Origin: G963668435 sp963668435 | GTDB lineage: Bacteria; Latescibacterota; Latescibacteria; Latescibacterales; Latescibacteraceae | Reading direction: 5' to 3' | NCBI GenBank assembly: GCA_963668435.2 | Contig: CAXXSC010000005.1 | Coordinates: 248,001 to 312,000, forward strand | Length of the DNA stretch: 64,000 nt | Part shown: positions 61,661 through 64,000 of the stretch, piece after piece | How the letters are laid out: every line of letters begins with the position of its first letter | How positions within the stretch are numbered: position 1 is the stretch's first letter | Made by a program: the position numbers and the translations under genes | The notes under the pieces: model-generated | The model's input: only the letters and a program-made list of their open reading frames with translations | Databases searched by the model: none | Told to the model about the DNA's origin: nothing

Positions 61661-62929
61661 ATGGACCTTGTCGCGCTCATAGACTGCAATAATTTCTACG
61701 CCTCCTGCGAGCGGGTGTTCGATCCCGCCCTCAAGAACACGCCGGTGGTGGTGCTTTCCAACAACGATGGCTGCATCGTGGCCCGCTCCGCCGAGGTCAA
61801 GGCGCTCGGTGTCCCCCTCGGCAAGCCGCTGTTCCAGGTGGAAGCCCTTATCCGGCAGCACGGCATCAGGGTGTTCTCCTCCAACTATGCTCTCTATGGC
61901 GACCTCTCGCAGCGTGTCATGCAGACACTCGCCGAATTCTCGCCGGAAATCGAGATATACTCCATCGACGAGGCGTTCCTGAATTTCCGCGGATTCACGC
62001 GCCGAGATCTCACCGCCTACGGCCACGAGATCCGCGACAGGGTCCTTCGCTGGACAGGCATCCCTGTCTCCGTAGGTATCGCACCCACCAAGACGCTCGC
62101 AAAAATCGCCAACCGTTTCGCCAAGCGCTCACCCAAAACGAACGGTGTGCTCGAACTGAGCAACGAACGCTGGCGCGAACGTGCCCTCGCAATCACCGAT
62201 GTTGGCGAGGTCTGGGGAATCGGCGGCCGCTACGCCAAGTTCCTCCGGGGCCGGGGGATCAACACCGCGCGCGATCTCTCCCTGGTCGAGGAGGGCTGGG
62301 CGAAAAAGCACCTGAGTGTGGTGGGGCTCAGGACTGTCCGCGAGCTCAAAGGCATCCCCTCGATCGGCATGGAATCGGCGCCGCCCGCAAAAAAACAGAT
62401 CTGCGTCTCACGCTCTTTCGGCCGCCCGGTCAAAGAGCTCACCGACATGAAAGAGGCGATCGCCACCTACACCTCGCGCGCTGCGGAAAAACTGCGTCGT
62501 CAGCAGTCAGCCGCCGCCTCGGTCCTCGTGTTCATGATGACCAACCGTTTCAAGGAGGAACCGCAGTATCTCAACTCCACTGTCATCGGCCTCCCGGTCG
62601 CCAGCATCTGCACGCAGGAGCTGATATCTTTCGCGCTCAAAGGGGTCGACAGCATCTTCCGCACGGGCTACCGTTTCAAAAAAGCCGGGGTAGTCCTCGG
62701 CGACATACGGCCCGCAGCCGAAATCCAGATGGACCTTTTCGACACGAAAGACCGCGCGGCCTCGGCACGGCTCATGCAGGCGATCGACACCATACGATCA
62801 CGCATGGGACGGGGGCATGTCCGCTACGCCGCCGAGGGTTTCGGCCAGCCCTGGCAAACGAAATTCGAGAAACGATCGCCGCGCTACAGCACCTCGTGGG
62901 ATGATCTGCCGGTGGTCAGGGCGGAGTGA
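61661..62929 (+). CDS. umuC: DNA polymerase V catalytic subunit
   Basis: The 422-residue Y-family polymerase has ALIDCNNFYASCERVF, the steric-gate region, YSIDEAFLNF with the two catalytic acidic residues, SVGIAPTKTLAKIANR and the helix-hairpin-helix AITDVGEVWGIGGRYAKFL. The C-terminal little-finger domain and a MDLFD beta-clamp-type motif (IQMDLFDTK) are present. It is 413 bp from umuD rather than overlapping it, so the pair are probably one transcript with a long spacer. Inducible error-prone repair is the known role. Confidence 0.95.
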   Translation: MDLVALIDCNNFYASCERVFDPALKNTPVVVLSNNDGCIVARSAEVKALGVPLGKPLFQVEALIRQHGIRVFSSNYALYGDLSQRVMQTLAEFSPEIEIYSIDEAFLNFRGFTRRDLTAYGHEIRDRVLRWTGIPVSVGIAPTKTLAKIANRFAKRSPKTNGVLELSNERWRERALAITDVGEVWGIGGRYAKFLRGRGINTARDLSLVEEGWAKKHLSVVGLRTVRELKGIPSIGMESAPPAKKQICVSRSFGRPVKELTDMKEAIATYTSRAAEKLRRQQSAAASVLVFMMTNRFKEEPQYLNSTVIGLPVASICTQELISFALKGVDSIFRTGYRFKKAGVVLGDIRPAAEIQMDLFDTKDRAASARLMQAIDTIRSRMGRGHVRYAAEGFGQPWQTKFEKRSPRYSTSWDDLPVVRAE

Positions 62930-62936
62930 AGACTCA

Positions 62937-63791
62937 TCAAAACAAACGACCATACAGGAATAGATATTTTTTGTAATCAGGTAGATTTTTCATATGATCA
63001 TGCGAAGGTTCTTCTGCATGGCATGCGATACAAAGACTTTGCAGGTTCTCAATACGGTTATCTGACTTATCTGCGTTTTTATGATGCACATGTAAAAAAT
63101 TCGGTTGATTAATCAGGTCAACCCCACATTTTTCACATTTCCACCCACATCGCTTTCGGTAACTTTGGGATATTTCTTTGAATTTCCTTGAGTATGTATT
63201 CAGAGGTGCTGTTTTCTCTGTTTGTGTAGGTAAAGATGATATGAGATTGCCACCATATAGCTCGAAAAACTCCATGATGCTAAATTCAGCCCAAACTTTT
63301 GCCATATTATTTTTGTAATTTTTATAATTTAGCTCTCTCAAACAATTCTTACATACTAACAGCCGTTCATTTACGCCGTTGAACTCTTTTCCAGTACTTT
63401 TATCTTTCTTGTTAATTAAAAAAACACCTTCAGTATTATTAGTAACAACGTATCTATTCTGTCTATTTTCTTTTTGAGCTCTTTTAATTGTCTGACATTC
63501 TGCAACGTGGAATCTATAGTGATTTCCATCATCTGACCTTTGAGAATAAAAGGTTTGATCTCTTATATACACTAAAACTTTGTGACCTTGAAATTCAAAT
63601 GTCCCATCTGTCGCAACTTCAATTGCGCCATACTCAGCTTCAATTCCCTCTCTTGTTTGAAGCTTTCCTAACAATTCATCAATATCTGTTGGAACCCAAC
63701 CATCAATATTTGAATCTTCTCGAAGAGGAGCATTCATTTTCTCTCGAAGTTCATTCAAAGGATTATATGTTAAAAAATTTGGCAGCTTCAC
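62937..63791 (-). CDS. HNH endonuclease-domain protein (ZorE-like candidate)
   Basis: The 284-residue protein is AT-rich and ends in an HNH domain: KCEKCGVDL and CIACH zinc-binding cysteines around LHVHHKNADKSDNRIENLQSL with the catalytic His. The N-terminal ~150 residues are a mixed region with another Cys pair (CKNCL). It starts at the base immediately after the stop of the OmpA/MotB-like gene (63792), so they are one operon. Zorya type II has exactly MotA/MotB-like proteins followed by an HNH nuclease ZorE; that identification is inference. It is convergent with umuC, 7 bp away. Confidence 0.7.
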   Translation of the reverse strand: MKLPNFLTYNPLNELREKMNAPLREDSNIDGWVPTDIDELLGKLQTREGIEAEYGAIEVATDGTFEFQGHKVLVYIRDQTFYSQRSDDGNHYRFHVAECQTIKRAQKENRQNRYVVTNNTEGVFLINKKDKSTGKEFNGVNERLLVCKNCLRELNYKNYKNNMAKVWAEFSIMEFFELYGGNLISSLPTQTEKTAPLNTYSRKFKEISQSYRKRCGWKCEKCGVDLINQPNFLHVHHKNADKSDNRIENLQSLCIACHAEEPSHDHMKNLPDYKKYLFLYGRLF

Positions 63792-64000
63792 TCATGTACC
63801 TTCTTCAATAATTTTAACAATTCTACGTTCCGCGTTCGTTCTTACTCTGAACTCCACCCGTCTCGATGCACGTTTATTTTCAACATCATTTTCTAATACT
63901 AATTTACTAGAAGAAAGCCCATTTGCTGTCAAGTGAGCTTTAACCCAATTTTTATTTTTAATCCCTGGCAATGAAAGTGAATACTGCAACACACTTCTTG
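63792..64000 (-). CDS. OmpA/MotB-like C-terminal domain protein (C-terminal fragment, runs off window)
   Basis: The last ~69 codons of a gene from beyond the right edge: RSVLQYSLSLPG, WVKAHLTANGLSSSKL and NKRASRRVEFRV form the end of an OmpA-type peptidoglycan-binding domain. The RSVLQY segment is the usual R-x-x-x-V-x-x-Y/L helix and SRRVEF the terminal strand. This is the C-terminal part of MotB/ZorB-like proteins. It is followed without gap by the HNH gene. The extra ~15 residues (RTNAERRIVKIIEEGT) after the domain are helical. Confidence 0.65.
   Translation of the reverse strand, partial: RSVLQYSLSLPGIKNKNWVKAHLTANGLSSSKLVLENDVENKRASRRVEFRVRTNAERRIVKIIEEGT

Noticed and set aside
1..64000. 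tRNA, rRNA or riboswitch genes
   Set aside because: No convincing cloverleaf or known riboswitch core was found in the intergenic stretches by eye; a covariance-model search would be needed to exclude them.

Overview
The window looks like a chromosomal segment of an uncultivated, free-living, Gram-negative-type bacterium with moderate to high GC. Clues are a C-terminal type IX-secretion sorting domain, TAT-exported DUF362 and Gfo/Idh/MocA proteins, DUF6807 (PmoA-like), DUF2961 and sulfatase genes, an outer-membrane beta-barrel and OmpA/MotB-type sequence. This combination fits the FCB-type candidate phyla (for example Latescibacterota or relatives). That placement is inference: there is no rRNA or ribosomal protein gene here. 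Housekeeping genes are GC-rich. Three stretches are clearly AT-rich and read as accessory DNA: 2.6-8.2 kb, 13.7-16.7 kb and 62.9-64 kb.

Layout. 0-2.4 kb: a trehalose locus (fused otsA-otsB plus the start of a GT4 glycosyltransferase). 2.6-8.2 kb: two lipoprotein-plus-exported-partner cassettes, each behind a copy of the same ~465-bp promoter/leader repeat. Both partner genes carry in-frame TAA codons, and one promoter has a G10 tract between -35 and -10. 8.2-13.6 kb: two TAT-DUF362 genes, a frameshifted CPBP protease gene, menG and a DUF4861-like exported protein. 13.7-16.7 kb: a tight AT-rich operon sce7726 (PD-(D/E)XK nuclease) - sce7725 - RES-domain protein, the best candidate for an undescribed defence system. 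16.8-21.7 kb: a DUF2892 protein, an MMPL/RND permease joined in frame to a LolA-like domain, and an outer-membrane barrel, behind a strong promoter with a 30-bp palindrome at the start site. 21.7-36.3 kb: carbohydrate-related exported proteins, a GAF-GAF-PAS class III nucleotide cyclase, a phosphoesterase/beta-propeller lipoprotein, an L,D-transpeptidase and an EFR1-type flavodoxin-ferredoxin.

36.8-45.3 kb: an NhaC antiporter, then a complete aspartate-to-threonine gene set (hom, thrC, an apgM-type proposed homoserine kinase, lysC, asd) ending in a strong terminator. Two tiny single-TM proteins lie inside this set. 45.4-47.3 kb: a methyltransferase with a CRP-like site at its promoter, and an MBL hydrolase. 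47.5-53.6 kb: a folate one-carbon cluster (fhs, folD, stand-alone AICAR transformylase, and metF fused to a MetV-like domain). 53.9-57.9 kb: DUF2961 hydrolase, metallophosphoesterase, sulfatase. 58.1-62.9 kb: nadE, an exported nitroreductase-like protein, and umuD/umuC. 62.9-64 kb: an HNH endonuclease directly behind the C-terminus of an OmpA/MotB-like protein, possibly the edge of a Zorya type II-like defence locus.

Several units can be read as working together: trehalose synthesis, threonine synthesis, folate one-carbon supply to purines and methyl groups, error-prone repair, and two possible phage-defence modules. No rRNA, tRNA, CRISPR array, complete IS element or prophage was recognised.
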